Origin: Streptomyces sp. P9-A4
Lineage (GTDB): Bacteria; Actinomycetota; Actinomycetes; Streptomycetales; Streptomycetaceae
NCBI RefSeq assembly: GCF_036634195.1
Contig: NZ_JAZIFY010000001.1
Location: forward strand, 1,188,501-1,252,500
Length of the DNA stretch: 64,000 nt
Direction of reading: 5' to 3'
The notes beneath the pieces were generated by a model, which ran no database searches, was not told the DNA's origin, and was given only the letters and a program-made list of their open reading frames with translations. The position numbers and the translations under genes are program-made. This document shows positions 9,096 through 17,243 of the stretch, piece after piece; the first letter of the stretch is position 1; each line of letters begins with the position of its first letter.

Positions 9096-9764
9096 TTACG
9101 CGGTACGGCCCCGGCGGGCGAGGAGTCGTACGACCCCGTCGCCGATGAGCTGGACGACGGTCACGATCAGGACCAGCACGACCACGGTGACCAGCATGAA
9201 CGTGGTGTCGAAGCGCTGGTATCCGTAGGTGACGGCCTTGGATCCGAGGCCTTCGCCGCCGACCGCGCCGGCCATCGCCGAGTAGCCGATGAGGACGATG
9301 ACCGTGGTGGTGACGCCCGAGATCAGCGAAGGCAGGGCCTGCGGGAGCAGCACCTTGCGGACGATGGTGGGGATGCCGCCGCCCATGGCCTGGACGGCCT
9401 CGACGAGTCCGTGGTCGACCTCGCGGACCGAGGTCTCGACGAGCCGGGCGAAGAAGGGGATGGCGCCGATGGCGAGCGGCACGATCATCGCGGTCGGGCC
9501 GATGAAGGTGCCGACGACGAAGGTGGTGAAGGGGATCAGGGCGATCAGCAGGATGATGAAGGGCAGCGAACGCCCGACGTTCACGATCGCACCGACGATC
9601 TTGTTCACCGGCCGGTTCTGCAGCAGTCCGCCCTTGTCCGTGAGGACGAGGAGGATGCCGAGCGGCAGGCCGCCGAGCACGGTGACGACGGTGGCCCACA
9701 GGACCATGTAGAGCGTGTCGACGGTGCCCTGCTCCAGCAGGGGCTGCATCTCGGACCAGGTCAC
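9096..9764 (-). CDS. metI: methionine ABC transporter permease MetI
   Basis: A 222-residue polytopic membrane protein with about five transmembrane segments. The cytoplasmic ABC-interacting loop EAVQAMGGGIPTIVRKVLLP fits the EAA motif, and the length matches the family (about 220). It forms the homodimeric channel with MetN. Its ATG overlaps the metN stop by 4 nt (ATGA), so translation is coupled. Confidence 0.93.
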   Translation of the reverse strand: MTWSEMQPLLEQGTVDTLYMVLWATVVTVLGGLPLGILLVLTDKGGLLQNRPVNKIVGAIVNVGRSLPFIILLIALIPFTTFVVGTFIGPTAMIVPLAIGAIPFFARLVETSVREVDHGLVEAVQAMGGGIPTIVRKVLLPQALPSLISGVTTTVIVLIGYSAMAGAVGGEGLGSKAVTYGYQRFDTTFMLVTVVVLVLIVTVVQLIGDGVVRLLARRGRTA

Positions 9765-10816
9765 TTGGCACCTTCCTTCACCAGCACGGGCGCGGTGGCC
9801 GGCTCCTGCGATTCCTCTTCGACGACCTCGACCTGGAGGCCCTGCTCGCGCAGGAAGCCGACCGGGACGACGTTGTCCTCGTACCGTCCGGGCAGTTCGA
9901 TCCGCATCCGGCCGATCTGCTTGCCGCCGACGGTGTCCATCGCCGCCCCGAGGATCGAGATGTCGATGTTGTACGTGCGGGAGAGCTGCGAGATGACCGG
10001 CTGGGTCGCGGACTCACCGTGGAAGGTGACGTCGACGACGGTGCGGTCGGGGCCGGTGTGCGAGCCGCTGACCGGGAAGAGTTCGGCCGCCAGCTGGGAG
10101 CCGGGGGTGGCCAGCAGCTCGCCGACGGTGCCGGACTCGACGACGCGGCCGTGCTGCATCAGCGCGGCGGAGTCGCAGATGGTCTTCACGACGTCCATCT
10201 CGTGGGTGATGAGGAGGACGGTGAGGCCGAGCTGCTGGTTGAGGTCCCGCAGCAGCTGGAGGATGGAGCGGGTGGTCTCCGGGTCGAGGGCGCTGGTGGC
10301 CTCGTCGGAGAGCAGGACCCTGGGCTCGCCGGCGAGGGCGCGGGCGATGCCCACACGCTGCTTCTGGCCGCCGGAGAGCTGGCCGGGGTAGGACTTCGCC
10401 TTGTCGGCGAGGCCGACCAGGTCGAGGAGTTCGAGGGCCCGGCGGGAACGCTCGGCGCCGGAGACGCCGAGGATCTCCAGGGGAAGTTCGATGTTGTCCT
10501 TCACCGTGCGGGAGGACAGCAGGTTGAAGTGCTGGAAGACCATGCCGATGCTGCTGCGCGCCCGGCGCAGGTCCCGGCCCGCGCGGCGGCCCTTGCCGGC
10601 GAGGGCGGTGAGGTCGAGGCCGTCGACGGTCACCGTGCCGGAGGTGGGGCGCTCCAGGAGGTTGACGCAGCGGATGAGCGAGGACTTGCCGGCGCCGCTC
10701 TGGCCGATCACGCCGAAGACCTCGCCCTCGCGGACGTGGAGGTCGACGCCGTCCAGAGCGGTGACCTGCCGGCCGCGCGACTCATAGACCTTGGTCAGGC
10801 CCGAAGTGGTGATCAC
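9761..10816 (-). CDS. metN: methionine ABC transporter ATP-binding protein MetN
   Basis: A 351-residue ABC ATPase: Walker A GQSGAGKSS (38-46), signature LSGGQKQRVGIARAL, Walker B VLLSDEATSALDP, and a C-terminal NIL domain (about 265-345; YNIDISILGAAMDTVGGKQIG) that in MetN homologues binds methionine and inhibits transport from inside. First gene of metNIQ, starting at GTG 10816 (MITTSGLTK). It lies 211 bp downstream of a Cys/Met leader-peptide ORF, which suggests attenuation in response to sulfur amino acids. Confidence 0.95.
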   Translation of the reverse strand: MITTSGLTKVYESRGRQVTALDGVDLHVREGEVFGVIGQSGAGKSSLIRCVNLLERPTSGTVTVDGLDLTALAGKGRRAGRDLRRARSSIGMVFQHFNLLSSRTVKDNIELPLEILGVSGAERSRRALELLDLVGLADKAKSYPGQLSGGQKQRVGIARALAGEPRVLLSDEATSALDPETTRSILQLLRDLNQQLGLTVLLITHEMDVVKTICDSAALMQHGRVVESGTVGELLATPGSQLAAELFPVSGSHTGPDRTVVDVTFHGESATQPVISQLSRTYNIDISILGAAMDTVGGKQIGRMRIELPGRYEDNVVPVGFLREQGLQVEVVEEESQEPATAPVLVKEGAK

Positions 10817-11027
10817 AGGGGGTTTCCGTCACTGTCGAGTGCGCGACGCGGGGTCCGTCGTGCACGGGGCATTCGTCGATTCGGACAGTCAGGCGCACGG
10901 AAGCCGCTCCGGCGGGTGACCGGGGTTCGGCGGGGTGCGCGGGGCGGGCACGGTCCGTCGCCGGAAGGCGGGCGGATCGGCGCGGCCGTCGGTCTCGCTT
11001 CGGGGCGCGGGACTCAGGCGGGGGCCC
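10817..11027 (-). promoter_or_regulatory. putative attenuator region between leader peptide and metN
   Basis: 211 very GC-rich bases between the leader-peptide stop codon and the metN start. The octamer GACGGACC occurs twice on the minus strand, 100 bp apart (10952-10959 and 10852-10859). Several competing GC stems can be drawn, but I could not settle a single terminator/antiterminator pair by eye. Confidence 0.4.
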
Positions 11028-11114
11028 TCAGAAGGCGCACATTCGACACATACAACGAGCACCGGGCGTCGTGATCGCCTCGGTCGCAAGGGTGCGGCTG
11101 CTCGTCGTGGTCAT
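11028..11114 (-). CDS. Cys/Met-rich leader peptide of the metNIQ operon
   Basis: A 28-codon ORF starting at ATG 11114 and ending at TGA 11030-11028. The last eight residues are CMCRMCAF, so three Cys and two Met codons sit just before the stop; the first part is plain (MTTTSSRTLATEA). A -10-like TTTACT at 11127-11122 lies exactly 7 nt before the ATG, so the mRNA may begin at the start codon (leaderless). Known actinobacterial cysteine attenuators are short, often leaderless ORFs with Cys codons near the end: ribosome stalling when charged tRNA is scarce alters downstream RNA folding. The position fits that role for methionine uptake. Confidence 0.75.
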   Translation of the reverse strand: MTTTSSRTLATEAITTPGARCMCRMCAF

Positions 11115-11195
11115 GGGTGCAAGTAAACCATGCGCAGGTGCGAACGAAACGGGGCTGTCCGAATAGCGGACGTCGTTGAGACGTCATGCGGACAG
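11115..11195 (-). promoter_or_regulatory. promoter region of the met leader with dyad repeats
   Basis: Contains TTTACT (11127-11122) as a -10 candidate and a nested dyad: CTGTCCG (11155-11161) pairs with CGGACAG (11189-11195), enclosing smaller repeats GTCCG/CGGAC and ACGTC/GACGT. No clear -35 hexamer at 17 bp. The dyad could be an activator or repressor site. Confidence 0.4.
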
Positions 11196-11426
11196 CGTGG
11201 AGGCGGGGGTTCCGGTCCGCTTTCCCGGTGTGGCCTGCGGGGAAGGGGCCGGTGGATCGGGTGGCCCGCGGAGGTGCGAGGGGGCGGGTGCGGGGGCCGG
11301 TTGTGGCCAAGGCCACCTTCGGGGGCCAGGGGGCACCGGGGGGGCGGGGGTGGAGCGGCGGGAGCCGCGGGGGTGCGGCAGGGGGCGGGCGCATCCGGCC
11401 GTCCGGACCGTAATACCCTCGGGCGC

Positions 11427-11789
11427 ATGCTTGACGTCCTGACGGTCGCGGTCTCCGTGGCCGCGCTCGCCCTCGCCGCCTGGTGCGGCTTCGCCGCCTT
11501 CCGCGACCAGCCGACCAAGGACTGGCACTTCATCGGCATGGCCGTGGTGACCTTCCTCGTCGTGGTCCAGCTGATCGCCGGGATCGTGCAGCTGGCGCGC
11601 GGCGAGAAGGCCGAGGAGGGGGCGACGATCTTCGTCGCCTATCTGATCGGGGCGCTGTGCGCGGTGCCCATCGCCGGATTCATGTCGCTCGCGGAGCGCA
11701 GCCGGTGGGGTTCGGCCACGGTGGCCGCCGGCGCGGTCGTCCTCGCCGTGCTCGAAGTGCGTCTCTACGACATCTGGACGGTGGGCTGA
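11427..11789 (+). CDS. small integral membrane protein, unknown function
   Basis: 120 residues with four hydrophobic stretches (about 1-24, 38-55, 66-84, 92-112) separated by short charged loops (FRDQPTKDWH, ARGEKAEEG, LAERSRW). I do not recognise a family. A TAATAC box at 11411-11416 lies 10 nt before the ATG and there is no ribosome binding site, so the transcript may have almost no leader. The next gene starts 2 nt after the stop and is also a small membrane protein; the two are probably an operon. Confidence 0.75.
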   Translation: MLDVLTVAVSVAALALAAWCGFAAFRDQPTKDWHFIGMAVVTFLVVVQLIAGIVQLARGEKAEEGATIFVAYLIGALCAVPIAGFMSLAERSRWGSATVAAGAVVLAVLEVRLYDIWTVG

Positions 11790-11791
11790 GC

Positions 11792-12238
11792 ATGACCGGG
11801 ACGCAGGAGACGCAGGAGAAGGCCGCCCCGGGCGGGAAGACCCGGCTCGTCACGGGCCCCGGCATGCTGCTGGTCTGGCTGTACGGCGTGATGTCGGTCG
11901 GCGCGGTCTCGCGCTCGATCTACCAGATCGCCTCCGAGTTCGACCGGGCGCCACTCGCGTACTCCCTGTCGGCGGTGGCGGCGGTCGTCTACGTCTTCAT
12001 CACGTACACGCTGGTGCGCGGCGGGGAGAAGGCCCGCAGGGCGGCGCTGGTGTGCTGCGCCGCCGAGCTCGCGGGCGTGCTGATCGTCGGGGCCTGGACG
12101 CTGGCGGAGCCGTCCGCCTTCCCGGACGCGACGGTCTGGTCGGACTTCGGCTACGGCTACCTCTTCATCCCGGTGCTGCTGCCGCTGACCGGCATCTGGT
12201 GGCTGCGCCGGTCGCGTACCGAGGCCCCGGCCGCCTGA
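11792..12238 (+). CDS. small integral membrane protein, unknown function
   Basis: 148 residues. After a hydrophilic start (MTGTQETQEKAAPGGK) come about four membrane segments (LLVWLYGVMSVGAVS, LAYSLSAVAAVVYVFITYT, AALVCCAAELAGVLIVGA, GYLFIPVLLPLTGIWWL) and a short Arg-rich end. The layout resembles small DUF-type membrane proteins of actinobacteria, without a recognised function. It starts 2 nt after the preceding membrane-protein gene, and its stop lies 1 nt from the stop of the convergent GNAT gene. Confidence 0.75.
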   Translation: MTGTQETQEKAAPGGKTRLVTGPGMLLVWLYGVMSVGAVSRSIYQIASEFDRAPLAYSLSAVAAVVYVFITYTLVRGGEKARRAALVCCAAELAGVLIVGAWTLAEPSAFPDATVWSDFGYGYLFIPVLLPLTGIWWLRRSRTEAPAA

Positions 12239-12249
12239 GTCAGGCGGCC
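12229..12249. terminator. bidirectional terminator palindrome made of two stop codons
   Basis: The convergent genes end 1 nt apart, and both finish Ala-Ala-stop. GGCCGCCTGA (12229-12238), one G, then TCAGGCGGCC (12240-12249) form a perfect 21-bp dyad lying inside both reading frames. It probably ends transcription from both sides. Confidence 0.65.
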
Positions 12250-12731
12250 TTCTCCAGGGTCACCAGGGTGAGCCCGGGGCCCAGCTCGCGGGTGGCGACC
12301 TGGGCGTACCCCTTGCTGCGGTAGAGGCGGAGGTTGCCCTCGCTGCGGTGGCCGGTGAAGAGCTGGAAGCGCTTCGCGGACGCCTTCGAGACCGGGGCCG
12401 CTTCGGCGAAGTGGCGCTCGATGCCGTCGAGGAGCCGACCGCCGAGACCGTGCCGCCGCATGCGGGGGTGCACGATCAGCTTGGCGATCCGTACCGTGCC
12501 GTCCTCGTCGACGCAGGCCCGCACGGAGGCCACGACCTCGTCACCGAGCCGGGCCACGAGCCCGTGTCCCTCGTCCAGTTCGGCGCGCAGGGCGTCGAGG
12601 GACTGGGTGAGCGGTTCGATGGACCAGTCCCCGTACAGCTCCGCCTCGCTCTGGTAGCAGAGGTACTGCAGCTTCAGGATGTGCTCCGCGTCCCGCACGT
12701 CCGCTGCTGAGATGGTCACGCTCAGGCCCAT
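12240..12731 (-). CDS. GNAT N-acetyltransferase
   Basis: 163 residues with a GNAT core: VTISAADVRDAEHILKLQ at the N-terminus, RIAKLIVHPRMRRHGLGGRLL as the acetyl-CoA pyrophosphate loop (R-x-x-G-x-G/A variant), and a C-terminal half with NLRLYRSKGYAQVATRE, as in amino-acid or antibiotic acetyltransferases. Substrate unknown. The ATG at 12731 has GGGAGG 9 nt upstream; longer in-frame starts at 12752 and 12764 lack one. Confidence 0.85.
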   Translation of the reverse strand: MGLSVTISAADVRDAEHILKLQYLCYQSEAELYGDWSIEPLTQSLDALRAELDEGHGLVARLGDEVVASVRACVDEDGTVRIAKLIVHPRMRRHGLGGRLLDGIERHFAEAAPVSKASAKRFQLFTGHRSEGNLRLYRSKGYAQVATRELGPGLTLVTLEKAA

Positions 12732-12768
12732 GTGTGCACGCCTCCCGCTCATCTGGTCGATCATCGGT

Positions 12769-13359
12769 TTACCGCACCCTTCCCCGTCGGCCGGGGGCGG
12801 GAACCTTTGCGGTCAGCATTCTGCGCAGGCATCCCAGGCAACGGGAACGCATCGGCCCCAGACTGCCCTGTGAGATACCCAACTCTCCTGCGATTTCCTG
12901 GTAGGTGGGGTCCTCGGGGTCGAGCATCGCGGTCAGCACCCAGGGACAGCGGCCCGGCGTCCGGGTGACGGCGGCGAGCAGGTCGCGACGGCCCTCGGCG
13001 ACCATCAGGGAGTGTTCCGGGGAGCCGTGGGGCTCGGCACCGACCGGCTCGTGGACGGGCTCGTCGCGGTACGGGCGTTCGCGGTCGCTGGTCCGGCGGG
13101 CCCGGCGGGCCTCGGCCCTGACGGCCCGGCGCAGCCATTCGGCGGGCCGCTCGGGGGCGGCACCGGTCTCCCGCAGCTGTTCGAGGAGGCGGAGCCAGAC
13201 GGCCTGTTCGAGGTCGCCCGGGTCGACACCGGCGGCCGGCGCCTCGGCGTCGGACTCGGCGGCGAGCAGCGGCGCGAGGGCGGCGAGGAGTCCGGGGGCG
13301 GTCTCCTGGACGGGGGCCGGGGCTGGGGTTGCGGCGGGGGTGGTGCCGGGGGTGGTCAT
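12769..13359 (-). CDS. small sigma-70/ECF-like RNA polymerase sigma factor
   Basis: About 196 residues. An Ala/Pro-rich start is followed by a sigma2-like helical part (DLEQAVWLRLLEQLRE, PAEWLRRAVRAEARRARR) and a region-4 helix-turn-helix (LDPEDPTYQEIAGELGIS, SQGSLGPMRSRCLGCLRRM), the pattern of sigma factors that bind the -35 element. No partner anti-sigma gene is adjacent. Start choice is uncertain: ATG 13359 or GTG 13368, which lies in the palindrome CCGGCA-TCG-TGCCGG. Neither has a clear ribosome binding site. It may act as a divergent DNA-binding regulator rather than a true sigma factor. Confidence 0.7.
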   Translation of the reverse strand: MTTPGTTPAATPAPAPVQETAPGLLAALAPLLAAESDAEAPAAGVDPGDLEQAVWLRLLEQLRETGAAPERPAEWLRRAVRAEARRARRTSDRERPYRDEPVHEPVGAEPHGSPEHSLMVAEGRRDLLAAVTRTPGRCPWVLTAMLDPEDPTYQEIAGELGISQGSLGPMRSRCLGCLRRMLTAKVPAPGRRGRVR

Positions 13360-13506
13360 GACCGGCACGATGCCGGGGTACGCGGGCGTGGTTGCGATAC
13401 GGGGTTCAAACCACCCGGGAGGGTGTGCGGGCCCGGCCGTCGGGCCCGCACACGGGTACCGGAGCGTCCGCCCGCTCCGTCGCCCCGCCTCCGTCGTCGC
13501 GGTCGG

Positions 13507-14688
13507 TCAGCCGCGGGTGCCGAGGTCCGCGGCGGCGAGCAGCGCGGTGTCCGGGTTGTCGGCGAAGATGCCGTCGATGCCCGTCTCCAGGTACCGCTTC
13601 AGGGAGCCGAAGGCGTCGCCGTACGCCGTCGGGTCCGTGCCCCGGCGGAAGTCCGCGGGCAGGAAGCTGTTCTCGTTGCGGTGGGTGTACGGGTGGAGGA
13701 TCAGGCCCTCCGCGTGCGCGTCCCGGACCAGGGTCGTCGGGTCGCCGAGCCGGCCGCTCGCGTCCTTGGGGATGACCAGGTCGAGGGTGGGGCCGATGCC
13801 CCGGGCGTACGAGGCGATCCAGCGCAGGCCCTTGGGCGTGACCAGGTCCGCGACCGTGCGCGGGTCCCCCGCCTGGACGAAGTCCCAGGGGCGGCTGTTC
13901 GCGCCGGAGAGCAGGACCACGCCGGGCGCGTCCACCAGCTCGGCGAGCCGCTGGATGCTGCTCGGCTCGAAGGACTGGAGGAAGACCGGGGAGTTCGCGC
14001 GGTGGCGACCGTACCGGCGGAGCTGCTTGGCGAGCCGCTCCTCCAGGCCGAGGCCGAGGGAGCGGAAGTACGTGGGGTGCTTGGTCTCGACGTGCAGCCA
14101 GACCTCGCGGCCCCGGCGGCGGCCCTCGTCCTCGGCCCAGCGCAGCACCTCCTCGAAGGTGGGGACGGTCCAGCGGCCGTCGTACAGGGTGTTCTCCTGG
14201 CGGGTGCCCGGGATGCGCTCCTTGGCCCGCAGGGTCTTGAGCTCGGCGAGCGTGAAGTCCTCGGTGAACCAGCCGGTGAGGGCGGTGCCGTCGATGGTCT
14301 TGGTGGTCTTCCGGGACGCGAACTCGGGGTGGTCGGCGACGTCGGTGGTGCCGGTGATGTCGTTCTCGTGGCGGCAGACCAGGTGCCCGTCCTTGGTGGG
14401 GACGAGGTCCTGCTCGATGACGTGGGCGCCGAGGTCGAGGGCGAGCCGGTACGAGCCGAGGGTGTGCTCGGGCCGGTATCCGCTGGCGCCGCGGTGGCCG
14501 ATGACGGTGGGGACCGGGAGGGAGCGGTAGCCGCGGCCGTGGCCGTGCGCCGCGCCACTGGTCCGCTGGTCGTCGGCCCGGGCCGTGCCCGTACCGGCCG
14601 TGAGGGCCGTGGAGGCGCCGAGGACGGTGGCGCCCGCCGCTCCGAGAACCGTCCGCCGCGCCGGGGTCCGGCGTTCGCCCTGGGTCAT
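13507..14688 (-). CDS. glpQ: secreted glycerophosphodiester phosphodiesterase (GlpQ type)
   Basis: 393 residues. A twin-arginine-like leader (RRTVLGAAGATVLG and an Ala-rich stretch ending TARAD, about residue 39) predicts export. The GDPD core begins with IGHRGASGYRPEHT (catalytic His65 and the second His of the HRGxxxxxPEHT pattern at 75) and continues with EQDLVPTKDGHLVCRHE, giving the metal-binding Glu/Asp residues. It hydrolyses glycerophosphodiesters to sn-glycerol-3-phosphate and an alcohol, scavenging phosphate or degrading teichoic acid. The ATG at 14688 has GGAGG upstream. Monocistronic, divergent from the acyltransferase gene. Confidence 0.92.
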   Translation of the reverse strand: MTQGERRTPARRTVLGAAGATVLGASTALTAGTGTARADDQRTSGAAHGHGRGYRSLPVPTVIGHRGASGYRPEHTLGSYRLALDLGAHVIEQDLVPTKDGHLVCRHENDITGTTDVADHPEFASRKTTKTIDGTALTGWFTEDFTLAELKTLRAKERIPGTRQENTLYDGRWTVPTFEEVLRWAEDEGRRRGREVWLHVETKHPTYFRSLGLGLEERLAKQLRRYGRHRANSPVFLQSFEPSSIQRLAELVDAPGVVLLSGANSRPWDFVQAGDPRTVADLVTPKGLRWIASYARGIGPTLDLVIPKDASGRLGDPTTLVRDAHAEGLILHPYTHRNENSFLPADFRRGTDPTAYGDAFGSLKRYLETGIDGIFADNPDTALLAAADLGTRG

Positions 14689-14908
14689 GAAGTGTCCTCC
14701 TGTGTGGTGTCCCGCACCTGTCGACGGGTGTCCCCGACGCTAGGCACCGGGGCCCTACGGGTGGCAGACCTCGGCCGAACATGGCGGAAACACACGTCAA
14801 CACTGCGTATCCACTCGGTGAACCCGATGTGCGCGTGGCGGTGACCCGCGAGTATCGTCCTCAGCTGCACCGTCAGCTCGACTGACCCGCGTCCCACCGG
14901 AGGAACCG

Positions 14909-15580
14909 TTGTCCCGTCTCGCGATCATCAAGGCAGTGCTCGGGCCGGTCATGCGCCTGATGTTCCGCCCCCGCGTGGAGGGCGCCGAGAACATTCCGGG
15001 GACCGGTCCCGTCATCCTCGCGGGCAACCACCTGACCTTCATCGACTCGATGATCATGCCGATCTGCCTGGACCGTCCGGTCTATTTCATCGGCAAGGAC
15101 GAGTACGTGACGGGCAAGGGCCTCAAGGGCCGGGCGATGGCCTGGTTCTTCACCAGCGTCGGCATGATCCCGGTGGACCGGGACGGCGGCCGCGGCGGTG
15201 TCGCGGCGCTGATGACCGGCCGCCGGGTGCTCGAGGAGGGCAAGATCTTCTCGATCTACCCGGAGGGCACCCGCTCCCCCGACGGCCGGCTGTACCGGGG
15301 CCGTACGGGCATCGCGCGGCTCACTCTGATGACGGGCGCGCCGGTGATCCCGTTCGCGATGATCGGCACCGACAAGATCCAGCCGGGCGGGTCGGGTTTC
15401 CCGCGTCCGGGCCGGGTGACGGTCCGCTTCGGCGAGGCGATGGAGTTCTCGCGGTACGACGGGATGGACCGCGACCGCTATGTGCTGCGGGCGGTGACGG
15501 ACTCGGTGATGGCCGAGGTCATGCGGCTGTCGGGGCAGGAGTACGTGGACATGTACGCCACGAAGGCGAAGGCCGCATAG
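14909..15580 (+). CDS. plsC: 1-acyl-sn-glycerol-3-phosphate acyltransferase (PlsC family)
   Basis: 223 residues of the PlsC/LPLAT family: N-H-x4-D motif as NHLTFID (His41, Asp46), VPVDRDGG-like block at about 88, and EGTRS at 119-123 binding the glycerol phosphate. It acylates lysophosphatidic acid or a related lysophospholipid at the membrane. It starts at TTG 14909, supported by GGAGG 5 nt upstream. A strong terminator hairpin follows the stop. The symbol is for the family; streptomycetes carry several paralogues. Confidence 0.88.
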   Translation: MSRLAIIKAVLGPVMRLMFRPRVEGAENIPGTGPVILAGNHLTFIDSMIMPICLDRPVYFIGKDEYVTGKGLKGRAMAWFFTSVGMIPVDRDGGRGGVAALMTGRRVLEEGKIFSIYPEGTRSPDGRLYRGRTGIARLTLMTGAPVIPFAMIGTDKIQPGGSGFPRPGRVTVRFGEAMEFSRYDGMDRDRYVLRAVTDSVMAEVMRLSGQEYVDMYATKAKAA

Positions 15581-15594
15581 CGCCGTGAACGTGT

Positions 15595-15636
15595 GAAGGT
15601 GCCCCGTACGGCCTGGCGGCTGTACGGGGCACCTTC
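15595..15636 (+). terminator. terminator of the plsC-like gene
   Basis: A perfect 15-bp stem, GAAGGTGCCCCGTAC (15595-15609) with its complement (15622-15636) and a 12-nt loop, begins 14 bp after the acyltransferase stop. It faces the convergent MFS gene and may serve both. Confidence 0.85.
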
Positions 15637-15650
15637 GTGTTTCCGGTCGT

Positions 15651-15716
15651 GTTCCCGGGGCGTCAGTGCTCGACGCCGTCCTCGTTCCCGGGGCGTCAGT
15701 GCTCGACGCCGTCCTC
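15651..15716. repeat. 33-bp exact tandem duplication of the MFS gene 3' end
   Basis: Two identical 33-bp units (15651-15683, 15684-15716). The unit nearest the gene contains the last six codons (EDGVEH) plus the stop; the outer copy repeats the same codons and stop. Each unit holds a GGCGTC/GACGCC mini-hairpin around the stop. Confidence 0.9.
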
Positions 15717-17243
15717 CAGCTTCTGGCCCTTGAGCAGGAACCAGGCGGCGACCGCCGTGGCCAGGAGGACCGCCGCGCCGACGCCGGCCGCGATCCGCAG
15801 GCCGTCGACGAAGGCGTCCTGGGCGGCGGACATCAGGGCCGTCGCGGTGTCCGGTGCCAGGGCGCCGGAGGCCTCGGCCGCACCGCCGAGCGACTCGTGG
15901 GCGGCTGACGCGACGTCGGACGGGACACCGGCCGGGGTGGCGAAGCCCCGGTAGACTCCGGTCACGATCGAGCCGAGGACGGCGATGCCGAGCGCGGCGC
16001 CCAGTTCGTAGGCGGTCTCGGAGACCGCCGAGGCGGAACCGGCCTGTTCCTTCGGGACGCTGGAGAGGATCACGTCGGCGGTGACGGTGAACGCGAAGCC
16101 CGCGCCCACACCGACGACGAGCAGGGCGGCACCGAGCAGCGGGTAGCCGGTGTGCTGGTCGATCGTCGTCAGGGCGGCGAGGGAGAGGCCGACCGCCGCG
16201 AGACCGCCGGCCACCACGGACCGCACGGAGAAGCGCCGGGCCACGAGACCCGCGATCAGACCGGCCGTGACCGCGCCGACGGCGGCGGGGAGTTCGGCGA
16301 GACCGGCCTCCAGCGGCTGGCGACCCTGGACCAGCTGGAAGAACTGGGACAGGAAGAACACCAGGCCGGAGAGGCCCAGGATCGTCAGCAGGTCGGCGAG
16401 GACGGCGCCCGAGAACCCGCGGTGGCGGAACAGCCGCATGTCCAGGAGCGGCGTCGGCAGGGTCAGCTGCCTGCGGACGAACCAGGTCAGGGCGCCCACG
16501 CCGACGAGCCCGGCGAGCCCCACGTCGAGCGACGGCCCCTTGGAGGCCAGCTCCTTGATCGCGTAGACGATGCCGATCATGCCGACGAGGGAGAGCAGCA
16601 CGCTGGGCAGGTCCCAGGGACCCTGGGTCGGGTTCTTGGACTCGGGGATCAGCTTGATGCCGACGACCACGAGGACGGCCATGACGGGCAGGTTGATCAG
16701 GAAGACCGAGCCCCACCAGAAGTGCTCGAGGAGGAAACCGCCGACGACCGGACCGACGGCGGCGCCGGCCGAGGCCATGGCACCCCAGATGCCGATGGCG
16801 AGGCTGCGCTCGCGCGGGTCGTGGAAGAGGTTCCGGATGAGCGCCAGGGTGGACGGCATCAGGGTGGCACCGGCGACACCGAGCAGCGCGCGGGCCGCGA
16901 TCATCATCTCGGGGCTGGTGGCGTAGGCGTTCAGCACGGAGACGGCACCGAAGGCGGTGGCGCCGATGAGCAGCAGCTTCTTGCGGCCGATCCGGTCGCC
17001 GAGGCTGCCCATGGAGACCAGGAGTCCGGCGATGACGAAGGAGTAGACGTCGCCGATCCAGAGGAGCTGGGTGCCGGTGGGCTTGAGGTCCTCGGAGAGG
17101 AAGGGGGTGGCGAGTCCGAGCACCGTGGCGTCGACCGCCACGAGGAGGACGGCGAGGACGAGGACGGACAGGGCGAGCCACCGACCGGGGCCGCCGCGCA
17201 CGCCCTCGGTATGTCCGGTGTTCCTGACGGTGGTGGTGGTCAC
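15696..17243 (-). CDS. MFS drug exporter, DHA2 (EmrB/QacA) family
   Basis: 515 residues, about 14 transmembrane segments. Motif C region LAVLLVAVDATVLGLATPFL, motif A GSLGDRIGRKK after TM2, RALLGVAGATLMPSTLALI (motif B) and LGAALGIAVLGSI (antiporter motif C) fit proton-coupled multidrug export. Starts at GTG 17243, overlapping the stop of the upstream TetR gene by 4 nt (GTGA); the two form a regulator-pump operon. The substrate is unknown. The 3' end is tandemly duplicated (see 15651-15716). Confidence 0.92.
   Translation of the reverse strand: MTTTTVRNTGHTEGVRGGPGRWLALSVLVLAVLLVAVDATVLGLATPFLSEDLKPTGTQLLWIGDVYSFVIAGLLVSMGSLGDRIGRKKLLLIGATAFGAVSVLNAYATSPEMMIAARALLGVAGATLMPSTLALIRNLFHDPRERSLAIGIWGAMASAGAAVGPVVGGFLLEHFWWGSVFLINLPVMAVLVVVGIKLIPESKNPTQGPWDLPSVLLSLVGMIGIVYAIKELASKGPSLDVGLAGLVGVGALTWFVRRQLTLPTPLLDMRLFRHRGFSGAVLADLLTILGLSGLVFFLSQFFQLVQGRQPLEAGLAELPAAVGAVTAGLIAGLVARRFSVRSVVAGGLAAVGLSLAALTTIDQHTGYPLLGAALLVVGVGAGFAFTVTADVILSSVPKEQAGSASAVSETAYELGAALGIAVLGSIVTGVYRGFATPAGVPSDVASAAHESLGGAAEASGALAPDTATALMSAAQDAFVDGLRIAAGVGAAVLLATAVAAWFLLKGQKLEDGVEH

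Noticed and set aside
10817..11114. SAM riboswitch before metNIQ
   Set aside because: No SAM-I/SAM-IV core could be made out by eye; the leader peptide explains the position better.
13390..13425. GGTTCAAACC resembling a tRNA T-loop
   Set aside because: The flanking bases do not pair as a T-stem and no acceptor or anticodon arms are found.
15651..15716. CRISPR-like or attachment-site repeat
   Set aside because: Units are contiguous without spacers and copy a gene end; no integrase or cas genes in the window.
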